A stretch of 64,000 nt of DNA from an uncultured Myxococcales bacterium (GTDB lineage Bacteria; Myxococcota_A; UBA9042; DTJE01). Made by a program: the position numbers and the translations under genes. Position 1 is the first letter of the stretch, and every line of letters starts with the position of its first letter. The notes under the pieces were generated by a model. It made no database searches. It saw nothing but the letters and a program-made list of their open reading frames with translations, and was not told the DNA's origin. Positions 18,214-27,058 of this stretch are shown in pieces. The stretch is taken from assembly GCA_903936705.1 (NCBI GenBank), contig CAIZWN010000078.1, positions 53,944-117,943 of the forward strand. The letters run 5' to 3'.

Positions 18214-19887
18214 ATGTTGCGCCGCTTTTCGGCAATCGCGATTCTGTTGTTTGCCCTTGCGGTTGCACCACGTGGCATCGCAGCCCAGAAGGATGCCGTG
18301 GCGCGGGATGCCGCCATAAGCGTTCTGATGGAGGAGATCGATTCGGTAAACGTGAAGCATGCCCTGCAGTCGCGCGAACTTGAAGAAATCAAGAAGCGCG
18401 TGGCCGAATTGCAGGAACTGCTGCAGAAGTCGGTCGAGGAGACGCGAGCCAAGGTTGACGCTGAAATCGAGACCTATCGCAATGCTTTGAAGACGTCTCA
18501 GGCTCGTCTTGATGAACTCGAATCACGCCAGACTTTGAAAGGAAGAAAGCTGCCGTGGCTGATTCCGATGCTGGAGTTTCGCCTGCGAACGATGTACGAC
18601 AAGAATCGGACCGATACCGATAGTTCTCGTGGCGATTCGGATTTCTTCATTCAACAGCGGCTGCGCGTGGGACTGACCTTTCAACCATGGAAGAATGTCC
18701 AGGGCGTGGCCATTCTGCAGGACTCCCGCGAGTGGGCCGAAGAAAAAACCACCACCAGCAACCAGCACAGCCTGGACCTTTTTCACGGCTACATGCTTTT
18801 CGAGGACATTGCCGGATCTGGCGTATGGTTGCAGGGTGGGCGTTTTTCGATGAAGTACGGCAGTGGCCGGCAGGTGTCGCTAAGCGACTTCCACAATGTG
18901 GGCCAGGTATTTGATGGCATTCGAATAGGGTTCAAACGCCCAAAGTTCTTCCAGGCTGACGCCTTTGCCGTTTTATACAAGAACGGTTTTGCCCCGGTTT
19001 TCCAGCCGTGGGGCCAGGATCGCTACTCGATATTTTCGGGGCTCTATCTCTCATGCGATGCCTCGTCTTACATTGACGCCGAGTTGTACGGTTTCTACCA
19101 GGACAACGGGTTTGTCGAGCAGACCGAAAAGATTGGCACGGTTGGCGCAAGGCTGGTTGCACGGCCGGTCAAGGGCCTTCTGGTTGAGGGCGAGGCCTCG
19201 GTGCAGTTTGGCAAGGTCACGATTCGCGACGAAAGTGCGCAGTTGAAGGAAGCCTCTCATGTGGCGACAGCGTACTTTCTTCAGGCCAAGTATTCGGCAC
19301 CCGTCAAGACGTCTCCCTGGATCGGCATGTTCGTGTTCAGCGGTTCTGGGGACGCCAACCCCTTTGATTCGAAGGACGTGTCGTACCGTCCACTGTTCCC
19401 GCACGCCAAGGGGAACATGGGCAACATGGGTTTGTTCCGCTGGCAAGGGGTTTGGGATATCGGTCCATCGATAGGTTTGCTTCCCGTTGAAAGTCTGAAG
19501 CTTTCGGCCGACTACCATTTCTATAGCCTGACCAGTGATGGTGGAAACTTGCAGGCATTCGATGCCTATCTTGCCAGGAGCACCGACACGAGTTCGAGTT
19601 CACTGACGAACCGGGTTCTCAACGTACCGGCGGGTGGCAGCCGTTTTCTGGGCCATGAACTGGATATCGAGGTCCTGTGGAAGCCAATGGACATTTTGTC
19701 CTTCGGGCTGGGATATTCGTTCTTCATGGCAGGGGCTGCGACCCGACGATCTCAGGTGCTGTCGGTCGGTGACAGGAAAGAGACTGTCGGCGCAGTCGAT
19801 GTCACGACCCCTTACTGGCGACGAGACTATCGCATGGGTGGCGACACGGCCCACCGGTTCTGGCTTGAGGCAACGTTGAGTCTGTAG
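18214..19887 (+). CDS. Alginate-export-like outer membrane porin with coiled-coil N-terminus
   Basis: A 557-residue protein. A Sec signal peptide (about residues 1-24, ending GIAA) is followed by a coiled coil of roughly 75 residues (VLMEEIDSVNVKH to LDELESRQT), then an all-beta region that alternates aromatic and polar strands and ends in the outer-membrane-type LEATLSL. The segment with QDSREW, LQGGRFSMKYGSGR and FDGIRIGF resembles the Alginate_exp/AlgE-like barrel family. A coiled coil before the barrel recalls porins that contact the peptidoglycan or trimerise. GGGGAGG lies 7 bases before the ATG. The substrate is unknown. Confidence 0.65.
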   Translation: MLRRFSAIAILLFALAVAPRGIAAQKDAVARDAAISVLMEEIDSVNVKHALQSRELEEIKKRVAELQELLQKSVEETRAKVDAEIETYRNALKTSQARLDELESRQTLKGRKLPWLIPMLEFRLRTMYDKNRTDTDSSRGDSDFFIQQRLRVGLTFQPWKNVQGVAILQDSREWAEEKTTTSNQHSLDLFHGYMLFEDIAGSGVWLQGGRFSMKYGSGRQVSLSDFHNVGQVFDGIRIGFKRPKFFQADAFAVLYKNGFAPVFQPWGQDRYSIFSGLYLSCDASSYIDAELYGFYQDNGFVEQTEKIGTVGARLVARPVKGLLVEGEASVQFGKVTIRDESAQLKEASHVATAYFLQAKYSAPVKTSPWIGMFVFSGSGDANPFDSKDVSYRPLFPHAKGNMGNMGLFRWQGVWDIGPSIGLLPVESLKLSADYHFYSLTSDGGNLQAFDAYLARSTDTSSSSLTNRVLNVPAGGSRFLGHELDIEVLWKPMDILSFGLGYSFFMAGAATRRSQVLSVGDRKETVGAVDVTTPYWRRDYRMGGDTAHRFWLEATLSL

Positions 19888-19923
19888 GATGCCGCTTGTA
19901 TCGAGTGGAGAGTGGAGGCCCGC

Positions 19924-21279
19924 GTGAATGTCGAATCCGCCAGTCGTACCGATGTTGGTCGTGTCCGCAGCCGCAACGAGGACCAACTGGTGTGCGTTCC
20001 TGACCTGAAGCTCTTCATCGTTGCAGACGGAATGGGGGGACACCAGGGCGGGGATGTGGCCAGCCGCTTTGCCTGCGCCGCAATCGAAGAACACATCAGG
20101 GGCAAGTGGTTCATTGTCGATGGTTATGAACACGAACCGCTGCCGTCCAGGCGCCGACAGGTCATGCAACTTCTGACAGAGGCGGTTAGATCGGCAAACG
20201 ATCGAATCGTGCTGGAATCGGAACAGACGCCGGAACTGGATGGGATGGGTTCGACCGTGGTCGTGATGCTGATGGTCGCAGACCGTGCCTTTGTGGCCCA
20301 TGTTGGAGACAGTCGCGCCTACCTGCTGCGCGATGGGATTGCCACGCTGCTGACCGAGGACCACAGTCTTTTGTTCGAACTGCTAAGACAGGGTCGGCTG
20401 AACCGAGCCCAGGCTGCCCGCTTTCCCATGAAGAACGTTGTCACGCGGGCCCTTGGGGTTCGCGGGCCCGTGGAAGCGGATATCCTGGAGCTTCAGGTTC
20501 TTCCGGGGGATCGATTCGTTCTGTGTTCCGACGGATTGCACGGATACGTAGAGGACGAGCGGTTGCCTCGTCTTGTGGGCGATTCCCCCCTCCAGGCCGT
20601 TGCTGACAGGCTGGTAGCCTTTGCAAACGCAGGTGGAGGTTCCGACAATATTTCTGCGGTCGTGGTCGAGGTCAAGTCGATATCGGTCGAGCCTGTTATT
20701 GCCAAGGCTGAATTCCAGACGATGCGAGGGATGGCGTTGTTTCAGGGGCTTTCCCTTTCCGAGATCCTCCATCTGGTTTCGAACGCCGAGCACCGACGCA
20801 TCGGCCAGGGCGATTCTTTGATACGACATGGGGACAGACCAGAGGGACTCTTCATTCTGCTGAGGGGCGCCCTTGAACTGCGTCGTGGGGCAGCGCTTAC
20901 CCAGCGGATAGAGGCCGGCTCTTCGTATGGGGACATCTCGCTGCTGGAGGATCGTCCGTCGGATGACTCGATTGTAGCAACAGAAGTATCCGACGTTGCC
21001 GTCGTGACACGTCGATCGTTCGAGATGCTGTGTGGTGCAGCTCCACAGACCGCCGTTCGTCTGTTGCGTCAAATGTCACGCAGTCTGGCAAGAAGATTGA
21101 AGATCGCAAACGACGAGGCAGGGATTATGAGATCCATGCTGGAGCGTGAAAGCGTGATCACGCCCTTGTTCAGGACCACCGATGTGATGTTCACCGATGA
21201 TGCACCAGCTGACGACGGCCTGACGCCGACGGAAGGACTCAGGCTGATGCGGGAGGATTCGGATGAAAAGCCCGATTGA
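19924..21279 (+). CDS. PP2C-family Ser/Thr phosphatase fused to a cyclic-nucleotide-binding domain
   Basis: A 451-residue cytoplasmic signalling protein. Residues about 1-245 are a bacterial PP2C (Stp/PrpC type) with the metal-binding motifs GRVRSRNEDQ, ADGMGGHQGG, HVGDSRAYLLRDG, LCSDGLHG and GGSDNISAVVVE. Residues about 265-385 form a cNMP-binding/CRP-like beta-roll (LFQGLSLSEI, GDSLIRHGDRPEGLFILLRG, SYGDISLLEDRPSD). The fusion suggests phosphatase activity controlled by a cyclic nucleotide or by a protein contact. GTG at 19924 is chosen because GGAGG ends 5 bases before it; GTG 19912 lacks spacing. The 3' end overlaps the next lipoprotein gene by 17 bases. Confidence 0.85.
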   Translation: MNVESASRTDVGRVRSRNEDQLVCVPDLKLFIVADGMGGHQGGDVASRFACAAIEEHIRGKWFIVDGYEHEPLPSRRRQVMQLLTEAVRSANDRIVLESEQTPELDGMGSTVVVMLMVADRAFVAHVGDSRAYLLRDGIATLLTEDHSLLFELLRQGRLNRAQAARFPMKNVVTRALGVRGPVEADILELQVLPGDRFVLCSDGLHGYVEDERLPRLVGDSPLQAVADRLVAFANAGGGSDNISAVVVEVKSISVEPVIAKAEFQTMRGMALFQGLSLSEILHLVSNAEHRRIGQGDSLIRHGDRPEGLFILLRGALELRRGAALTQRIEAGSSYGDISLLEDRPSDDSIVATEVSDVAVVTRRSFEMLCGAAPQTAVRLLRQMSRSLARRLKIANDEAGIMRSMLERESVITPLFRTTDVMFTDDAPADDGLTPTEGLRLMREDSDEKPD

Positions 21280-21928
21280 AGGAAATTCCTTTCTTCACGT
21301 TACGTGGCGAGTCGCAATTCTGCTGACTGTTGTACTGGCGATTTCGTTCACGACCGGGTGCGCAAAAAAGAAGCGAAAGGGTGGGGCGGCGACGGATGGC
21401 CTGGCCGGTGGCGTCCTGATATTCACCGACGACTTCGAGCGACAGGCTGTAGGCGATCAGTACACCACTCGTTCCAAGCGATGGTCGATAGTTGATGGCT
21501 GGCTGCACATCCAGGGGGACAAGAACGAGGGATTGTGGCTGAACGTGCCGTTGCCAGACAGGACGCGCGTGGAATTCGATGCCAGAAGCATGACGGACGA
21601 TGGCGATATCAAGTGCGAGATCTTCAGCGCCGAACAGCGCCACCAGACCGGATATATAGCCATTCTGGGCGGCTGGCACAACGCCCTCAGCGTGCTGGCC
21701 AGGAAGGATGAACATGGCGAAGACAGGATGGAGTGTGACGCCAAGGTGACCCGTGGGCAGACCCATCATTTCGTTTTTGTCAGAACGGAAGGTTCGCTGC
21801 GCTGGTACGTCGATGGCCGCTTGATCCTGGCATTCGCCGATGAGGATCCCCTGCGAGGTTCATTCTTCGGTTTCAACAATTGGCTGACTGATATCTACTT
21901 CGATAACTTGACGGTATATCGTTTATAG
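21263..21928 (+). CDS. Lipoprotein with a LamG/concanavalin-like domain, function unknown
   Basis: 221 residues. An N-terminal hydrophobic signal ends in the lipobox FTTGC (Cys33), so the protein is lipid-anchored. The remainder begins FTDDFERQAVGD and contains WSIVDGWLHIQGD, RVEFDARSM and LRWYVDGRLIL, a beta-sandwich pattern like family 16 glycosidase/LamG or DUF1080-like modules that bind sugars. No glutamate pair typical of an active GH16 site is evident. Translation is probably coupled to the PP2C-cNMP gene, which it overlaps by 17 bases; GGAGG lies 6 bases before the ATG. It faces the large lipoprotein gene convergently. Confidence 0.6.
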   Translation: MKSPIEGNSFLHVTWRVAILLTVVLAISFTTGCAKKKRKGGAATDGLAGGVLIFTDDFERQAVGDQYTTRSKRWSIVDGWLHIQGDKNEGLWLNVPLPDRTRVEFDARSMTDDGDIKCEIFSAEQRHQTGYIAILGGWHNALSVLARKDEHGEDRMECDAKVTRGQTHHFVFVRTEGSLRWYVDGRLILAFADEDPLRGSFFGFNNWLTDIYFDNLTVYRL

Positions 21929-21972
21929 GCCGACCGGCTGGATTGGGCTGTCAAATCACATCGTAGGTCGTG

Positions 21973-24900
21973 TCACAGGTTGGACTGGGCTGCAATTCCG
22001 GCGGTGCCGTCAGTTCCAGGCACGCCCAGAGATCCGCCACCGAACCCTCCCGTTCCGCCTGATCCTGCCCCTGAATACAGGATGCCGGAGGCCTTGTAGG
22101 CGTCGGTAAGACCGGCAGGCGCTCCATCGACGAACAGCCCGTAAACCGGGCCACCACATCCGCCGCCGCCGCCGCCGCCATGACCGCCAGCACCGCCGTT
22201 TCCACCGACACCGCCGGCGTCAGCGCAGAAGGTCGAACTCGGGCCGGCGCCGTCCCTGCCGCCCACGCCACCTGAACCACCGCCGCCGCCGACACCGCCG
22301 TTGCCCCCGCTGCCGCCGTCGCCACCGACACCGAGGTCGACAATCGAGTCAACAATCGACGGTACCGAGGTCGGAGGCGTCGAGAAGGACACGAAGACAC
22401 CGAAGGACCCGCCTCCGCTGCCACCGGAGGTACCGCCGGCCGCGCCGCATCCACCGGCACCGCCGCCGCCTCCGCTGCCGCCGATATCGGAAAATCCGAG
22501 TTCCGCGTATATCGAGCAGTCGAAGTTCTGCACACCACCGGCCGCCCCGCCGCCGCCGCCGCCGCCGCCGTGCAAACCACTGGCCCCGCTGCCAGCAGCA
22601 CCTGGAATCCATTGGCCGTTGACAATCGTACCAGCGCCGCCGCAGGGAGACCCACCAGGACCGTTAATGCCGGAAGCTCCCTGTATGCCGTTTCCCCCCT
22701 GCTTGGACTGGTCGGGAACAGTGCACAAGCCGCAACTGCGCGAGTTGCCGTCGGCAAGGCAGCGGGATCCGACCCGAACGTAGCTGTCGTAAGCTGCCAT
22801 GAATGAGTCGTAACCGGCAGAACCGCCAGTTCCAGGTGCGCCAGTATTGTTCAACCCATTCTGTCCGATCTCCACCGCTGTCGGTGTTTGGCTGACACTG
22901 CTCGGGCAGGTAGGATGAACCTCATCCCAAATAGGACAGACGGCGGTGCCGCCTGTGCCGCCAGATACGCCGGTTCCTCCGCAAGTCCCGACACCAGCCG
23001 TTCCGCCGGCGTTGTATTGCGCGGCGCCGCAGCTTGCTTGTCCTGCGTCCTTCGCCGCCAGACCGACTCCCCCCGAACCTCCCGAGCCGCCAGCGGCACC
23101 AGGAGCGCCCGGCTGGCCAGTTCCACCTTGCCCACCAACCATGCGGTTGCCAGCCACTGCGACCGATGCGTCGCAGTCGCGCAGGTAGACAGCAATGCTG
23201 TTTCCGCCAGGTACGCGATTGCTGGCGCCGTAAATGACAAACCCATCAAGAGCCGTACTGCTGGGCACACCATCCTTCACGCCGACAGCATTGACCGCTC
23301 CAGGCAGGTCGGTAGTGGGAGTCTGGCCAAGAATCACCGTTTCGTACGAATGGGGGGCGCGAATCCTGTAGTCGGCCGAATATCCGCCGTACAGCCCGAC
23401 ACCTGCCTTCAGAAGGACAGCCTCGGGGTAGACGCCGGTTGCAACATAGACATCGGACCTACCCGAAGGCGTGGCCATCAACAGTCCGGCAGTAATAGTC
23501 GCCAATGGAGAATCGATCGTTCCAGTATTCGTGTCGCTGCCGGACTTTGCGACGAACACTCCCCTTGCGATCGAACCATCGATTCCGTCGCAGTCGGTGT
23601 CTCCGCCGCCGACAACATCAGGTTCGGCGTGGAACTGGCATTCACAGCCGTTGGCCGGGTTTGCGTCCACGTCGAAGAATCCATCGTTGCAGACGATCTT
23701 GCAGTCGGGGATTGTCCTGGTCGTGTCGCAAACCCCGTGACCATTCAGAACCTGCAGTGCGACGCAGTTGTTGCCGCAGACGCCACAGTTCCTGTCGTCG
23801 ATATACCGGTTGGTACCCGGCTCGACGAAAATCTCGTCGATGGACCCGTCGCAATTGTTGTCCATTCCGTCGCATGTCTCGGCAGGCAGAATGCAGTTGC
23901 CCCAGCCGCCAGTCTGGCAGCTCTGCAGCCCGAAACACGTGTAGGAAGGCTTGCCCGGAGCGCTGTAGCTGACCGAGCAACCGCGTGAAACATCCTGCGT
24001 GGCTCCGGTGCACGAACAGGTGCCCGACTCGGGCTGGCACTGGTCAGGTCCGCCGGCAGCAGGAAGGCACTTGAAGCTGAACGGGCAGTCGTCATTCGAT
24101 ACGCAGGACTGTCCACAAAAACTACCGCCATCTGTGCCAACTGGAATGCATCGCGAACCATCCCGAATGCAATCGGTGTCGGCCAAGCATGGGGTGCAAA
24201 TAAGGGAAGACAGCGGAATGCACTGGAACTCGTTCAGCTTGAAGAATCCGTTGTCGCACGAGGCGACGACGCAGCGAGGGGCGGCGCCGGTGGCGTCGCA
24301 GGCCGGTATCGCGTTCGGGAACAGTCCTTCGCATGAACGGTTGCAGGCACCGCAGTTCGTCAACGTCGCGTAGACATCGTTGATTCTGAACGGCTCATCA
24401 GTATCGCCGTTGCAGTCATCATCGATGCCGTTGCACTTTTCTTCGATTGGCTCAAGGGCAGAACACTTCAGACCTTGCGGCCCAAGGCACACGTTGATGC
24501 CCTTGCAGATACCCAGGGAATTGGCAACCTCGCACTCGGAACCATCAGTCAGCCCGTCGTCAAACTTCCCGTTGCAGTCGTCGTCGATGCCGTTGCAAAT
24601 CTCGGCCGAAGGAGTGCGCGCGTCGCAGCCCACGAAACCAACCAGCGGGTCGCATGTCTCGTAGCCGTAGCATGTGTTGGCTTCGCTGGTAATCTGGCAC
24701 AACCGCTTGACCCCGACGTCGGCCTGCCTGCACAGACAATTGCCGCTGGTCGGAAGGCAGAAGGACGCCCCGTCCGATTCACGTACCGTGCAACGGAAGG
24801 GCTGCGGGCACTCGTCTGCCGTGCAGGCGACGGTGCAGAACTTTCCATCAGCAGTCTCGATGCACTGCCCCCCGGCACACTGCGAATCCGACGTACACGG

Positions 24901-25314
24901 AGAACAGACCTTGCCAAACTTCGGGATGCAAATGAACGTCGTATCCGGCCGAGAATTGGCGATACCCGAACAGACGAAATCCTCAGGGCAATCAAGCGAG
25001 CAAAGGCGCGTACAGATATTTCCGTTCGGCCCTTCGACGCACAATTCACTGATGCAATCAGTGTTGGTCGAGCATGGCCACCCGAACCCTTGCGGCTCGA
25101 TCATGTCCGATCCGGCCACCTCCTCGCCCTGCTGCTCGTCGCGCGAGAAAACGTCGTCGACGTCAACACCATCACCGACGTCGTTCACGGCGTCCGGGTT
25201 CCTGCCGTCACCTAGCGGGAGATCCGAAGTCCCCGATGGATTTGAGCCGCCGCCGCATGATGTCACGAGGGACAGCAAGAGCGCGATGTAGATCGATTGC
25301 CGGAGACTTCGCAT
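21973..25314 (-). CDS. MopE-like cysteine-rich lipoprotein with beta-helix and glycine-rich C-terminus
   Basis: A 1113-residue surface lipoprotein. The signal ends in a lipobox (LVTSC), then an Asp-rich linker. Residues about 80-570 are cysteine-rich with repeated CNGIDDDCNG and CDGMDNNCDG metal-binding-like motifs seen in MopE and in many myxobacterial proteins. Residues about 590-720 resemble the DUF1565/right-handed parallel beta-helix entry (FVAKSGSDTNTGT, PLATITAG). The C-terminal 390 residues are dominated by GGxGG repeats. ATG at 25314 has AGGAG 6 bases upstream, which rules out a longer start at 25338. The gene start lies inside the 3' end of the membrane-protein gene (107-base overlap). 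Confidence 0.75.
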   Translation of the reverse strand: MRSLRQSIYIALLLSLVTSCGGGSNPSGTSDLPLGDGRNPDAVNDVGDGVDVDDVFSRDEQQGEEVAGSDMIEPQGFGWPCSTNTDCISELCVEGPNGNICTRLCSLDCPEDFVCSGIANSRPDTTFICIPKFGKVCSPCTSDSQCAGGQCIETADGKFCTVACTADECPQPFRCTVRESDGASFCLPTSGNCLCRQADVGVKRLCQITSEANTCYGYETCDPLVGFVGCDARTPSAEICNGIDDDCNGKFDDGLTDGSECEVANSLGICKGINVCLGPQGLKCSALEPIEEKCNGIDDDCNGDTDEPFRINDVYATLTNCGACNRSCEGLFPNAIPACDATGAAPRCVVASCDNGFFKLNEFQCIPLSSLICTPCLADTDCIRDGSRCIPVGTDGGSFCGQSCVSNDDCPFSFKCLPAAGGPDQCQPESGTCSCTGATQDVSRGCSVSYSAPGKPSYTCFGLQSCQTGGWGNCILPAETCDGMDNNCDGSIDEIFVEPGTNRYIDDRNCGVCGNNCVALQVLNGHGVCDTTRTIPDCKIVCNDGFFDVDANPANGCECQFHAEPDVVGGGDTDCDGIDGSIARGVFVAKSGSDTNTGTIDSPLATITAGLLMATPSGRSDVYVATGVYPEAVLLKAGVGLYGGYSADYRIRAPHSYETVILGQTPTTDLPGAVNAVGVKDGVPSSTALDGFVIYGASNRVPGGNSIAVYLRDCDASVAVAGNRMVGGQGGTGQPGAPGAAGGSGGSGGVGLAAKDAGQASCGAAQYNAGGTAGVGTCGGTGVSGGTGGTAVCPIWDEVHPTCPSSVSQTPTAVEIGQNGLNNTGAPGTGGSAGYDSFMAAYDSYVRVGSRCLADGNSRSCGLCTVPDQSKQGGNGIQGASGINGPGGSPCGGAGTIVNGQWIPGAAGSGASGLHGGGGGGGGAAGGVQNFDCSIYAELGFSDIGGSGGGGGAGGCGAAGGTSGGSGGGSFGVFVSFSTPPTSVPSIVDSIVDLGVGGDGGSGGNGGVGGGGGSGGVGGRDGAGPSSTFCADAGGVGGNGGAGGHGGGGGGGCGGPVYGLFVDGAPAGLTDAYKASGILYSGAGSGGTGGFGGGSLGVPGTDGTAGIAAQSNL
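22155..22570. repeat. GGC/CCG low-complexity tract encoding poly-glycine
   Basis: Several uninterrupted CCG triplet runs (for example 22161-22179 and about 22549-22569 on the plus strand) encode glycine runs in the minus-strand lipoprotein. They are slippage-prone and could vary in copy number between strains. Confidence 0.6.
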
Positions 25315-26977
25315 GATGAACTCCTGCGTTGAAATCACTGGGCCTGGTTACTGTTTCCGAGCCCGCTGAATCTATAGCAATCCTGGGGGGCTTTGCAAGT
25401 GGTCCAAGCTCAGGAGGGCGCTGCACTGGGGAAAGTGTCGCCTTGTAGAGAATCCAGTTGGAGGTCTCTGACACTACTTCCAGGCGATCCTCGACAGGTT
25501 TGAACGGGGGGAGGGACGTCTTTCGCAGAAGCACGTAGTCGTAGTAACGCCACGCCTGGTTCTTTGTGAATTCAACCCCCGTCAATGGAGGAATCATGCC
25601 AGGCCGATACTGAATCGGATTATGTGGACGCTCGGCAAACTCAAGATCGGAAACTCCCCCCTTCTGGAACGAGTAGAAGAAGTGCATGTGCCACATGGCA
25701 CCCTGGTTGACGACAGAGCTCTCCTGGTTGTAGGTGACCTTCAGGAGGCGCTTGCCAGGCAGTGTCTTGTCGAACAGCGAGGGATAACCGTCCAGTTCCT
25801 TTTCGAAAGCCTTGAAACCCTTCACCAGGTTGGCAACACCCATCACATGCAGCGCCATGACCAGAATGATGGCCGGAACCGCGATCCTGCGAGGCGAGTC
25901 GTCAATCCCAAGCCATCCGAAATAGAAGAGAATCGCAAACACGATATGACGCTGCGACACTATTGACTGCGACTCGATGTGCTGTGGCAGGATGACGAAC
26001 GATACAGCCAGGACAATCGTCAATACTTCCAGGTCATAGTACCGAACCTTGCGGGTCTCCCCGTTCGGGATCCTTGGCGCCCTGCGCAGCATCAGCAGAA
26101 GCATCGAGACCAGCATCATGGCCAGGAATAGGGCATCGTCGCGTTCGGACCGAAAGTAGTTACCGACGTAGGTGAAGAATGACCCTAGAATCTCCGATGG
26201 CCTGTAGAAAGTCGGGCCGAAGAAATTGTCGATGCTTCCGAATCGCATTCCGCTGGAGGAAGGAGTGCTCTCTATGAAATAGACGACGACCCAGGGTACG
26301 AAAAAAACAAGGCTGGGCGCGAAAGGGGCCAGGCGCAGCAGGCTGCCCCAGCCGCGATCACGATGCATCAGAAAGAGAATTCCGCACAGCAGACACGTCA
26401 GCAGATAGATGTGGGCGTGAGTGAAGAAGGTCAACAAAATGGCGATCGCGGCGATGGCTCCCGATCGCAGATCCAGCCTGCACCCATCGGGTGCCACAAA
26501 ACTCCGATACGCCCCGACGGCCACAAACAGCAGTGGCATTCCAAGGATGAACGAAACAAATCCGTATGAGAACATGGCGTTGTAGATAAACGGAAACGAG
26601 AAGAACGCCAGCCAGCGAGACCTCCCGAAGCTGCGCAGAAAGTAAAGAAACGAAACAGGAAACGTCAGAACGTAGATGGAAAGCACCAACTTGTTGGCCG
26701 TTTCCAGGTTCGGGGTCACATACGCCAGGAAGTGGGTTCCGTAGTAGTAGATCAGGTTTGGCTTGGGTGTGCTGGGGAGCTGGAAGATGTCCGGAAAGAT
26801 CGATCCTGGCGACGAGTACTCGTGAAGCACGTTCACGAGGGCAAGGTGCTGCCAGATGTCCTGCATCGGCGGAACGCGCACGCTCCAAAGCGGCACCAAA
26901 GACAGCAACAGCAGGACAATGAACGAACCCCAGAAGGCAGTTTGCGTCAACGGCAGGCTGCGAAGGCGTTCCATCAT
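25208..26977 (-). CDS. Polytopic membrane protein, possible GT-C-fold glycosyltransferase
   Basis: A 589-residue protein with about 10-12 hydrophobic helices and a soluble C-terminal part of about 160 residues. After the first transmembrane helix comes an acidic loop, PPMQDIWQHLALVN, that resembles the first extracytoplasmic loop of GT-C glycosyltransferases where a catalytic Asp sits. The general layout (TM helices, then a soluble tail) also fits. I do not recognise a specific family. Two adjacent ATGs (26977, 26974) are possible starts. The last 36 codons overlap the start of the large lipoprotein gene on the same strand, linking the two. Confidence 0.55.
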   Translation of the reverse strand: MMERLRSLPLTQTAFWGSFIVLLLLSLVPLWSVRVPPMQDIWQHLALVNVLHEYSSPGSIFPDIFQLPSTPKPNLIYYYGTHFLAYVTPNLETANKLVLSIYVLTFPVSFLYFLRSFGRSRWLAFFSFPFIYNAMFSYGFVSFILGMPLLFVAVGAYRSFVAPDGCRLDLRSGAIAAIAILLTFFTHAHIYLLTCLLCGILFLMHRDRGWGSLLRLAPFAPSLVFFVPWVVVYFIESTPSSSGMRFGSIDNFFGPTFYRPSEILGSFFTYVGNYFRSERDDALFLAMMLVSMLLLMLRRAPRIPNGETRKVRYYDLEVLTIVLAVSFVILPQHIESQSIVSQRHIVFAILFYFGWLGIDDSPRRIAVPAIILVMALHVMGVANLVKGFKAFEKELDGYPSLFDKTLPGKRLLKVTYNQESSVVNQGAMWHMHFFYSFQKGGVSDLEFAERPHNPIQYRPGMIPPLTGVEFTKNQAWRYYDYVLLRKTSLPPFKPVEDRLEVVSETSNWILYKATLSPVQRPPELGPLAKPPRIAIDSAGSETVTRPSDFNAGVHHAKSPAIDLHRALAVPRDIMRRRLKSIGDFGSPAR

Positions 26978-27058
26978 GGCGCGGTATTGTACTCGACATC
27001 AGAGCGGCTTGCTAACGGGTACGGCGCAGTGGGCTGCAAAATTACATGTGTGAACAGG

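Noticed and set aside
22155..22570. CRISPR array or tandem-repeat element
   Set aside because: The repeats are in-frame glycine codons in a lipoprotein gene, with no spacers.
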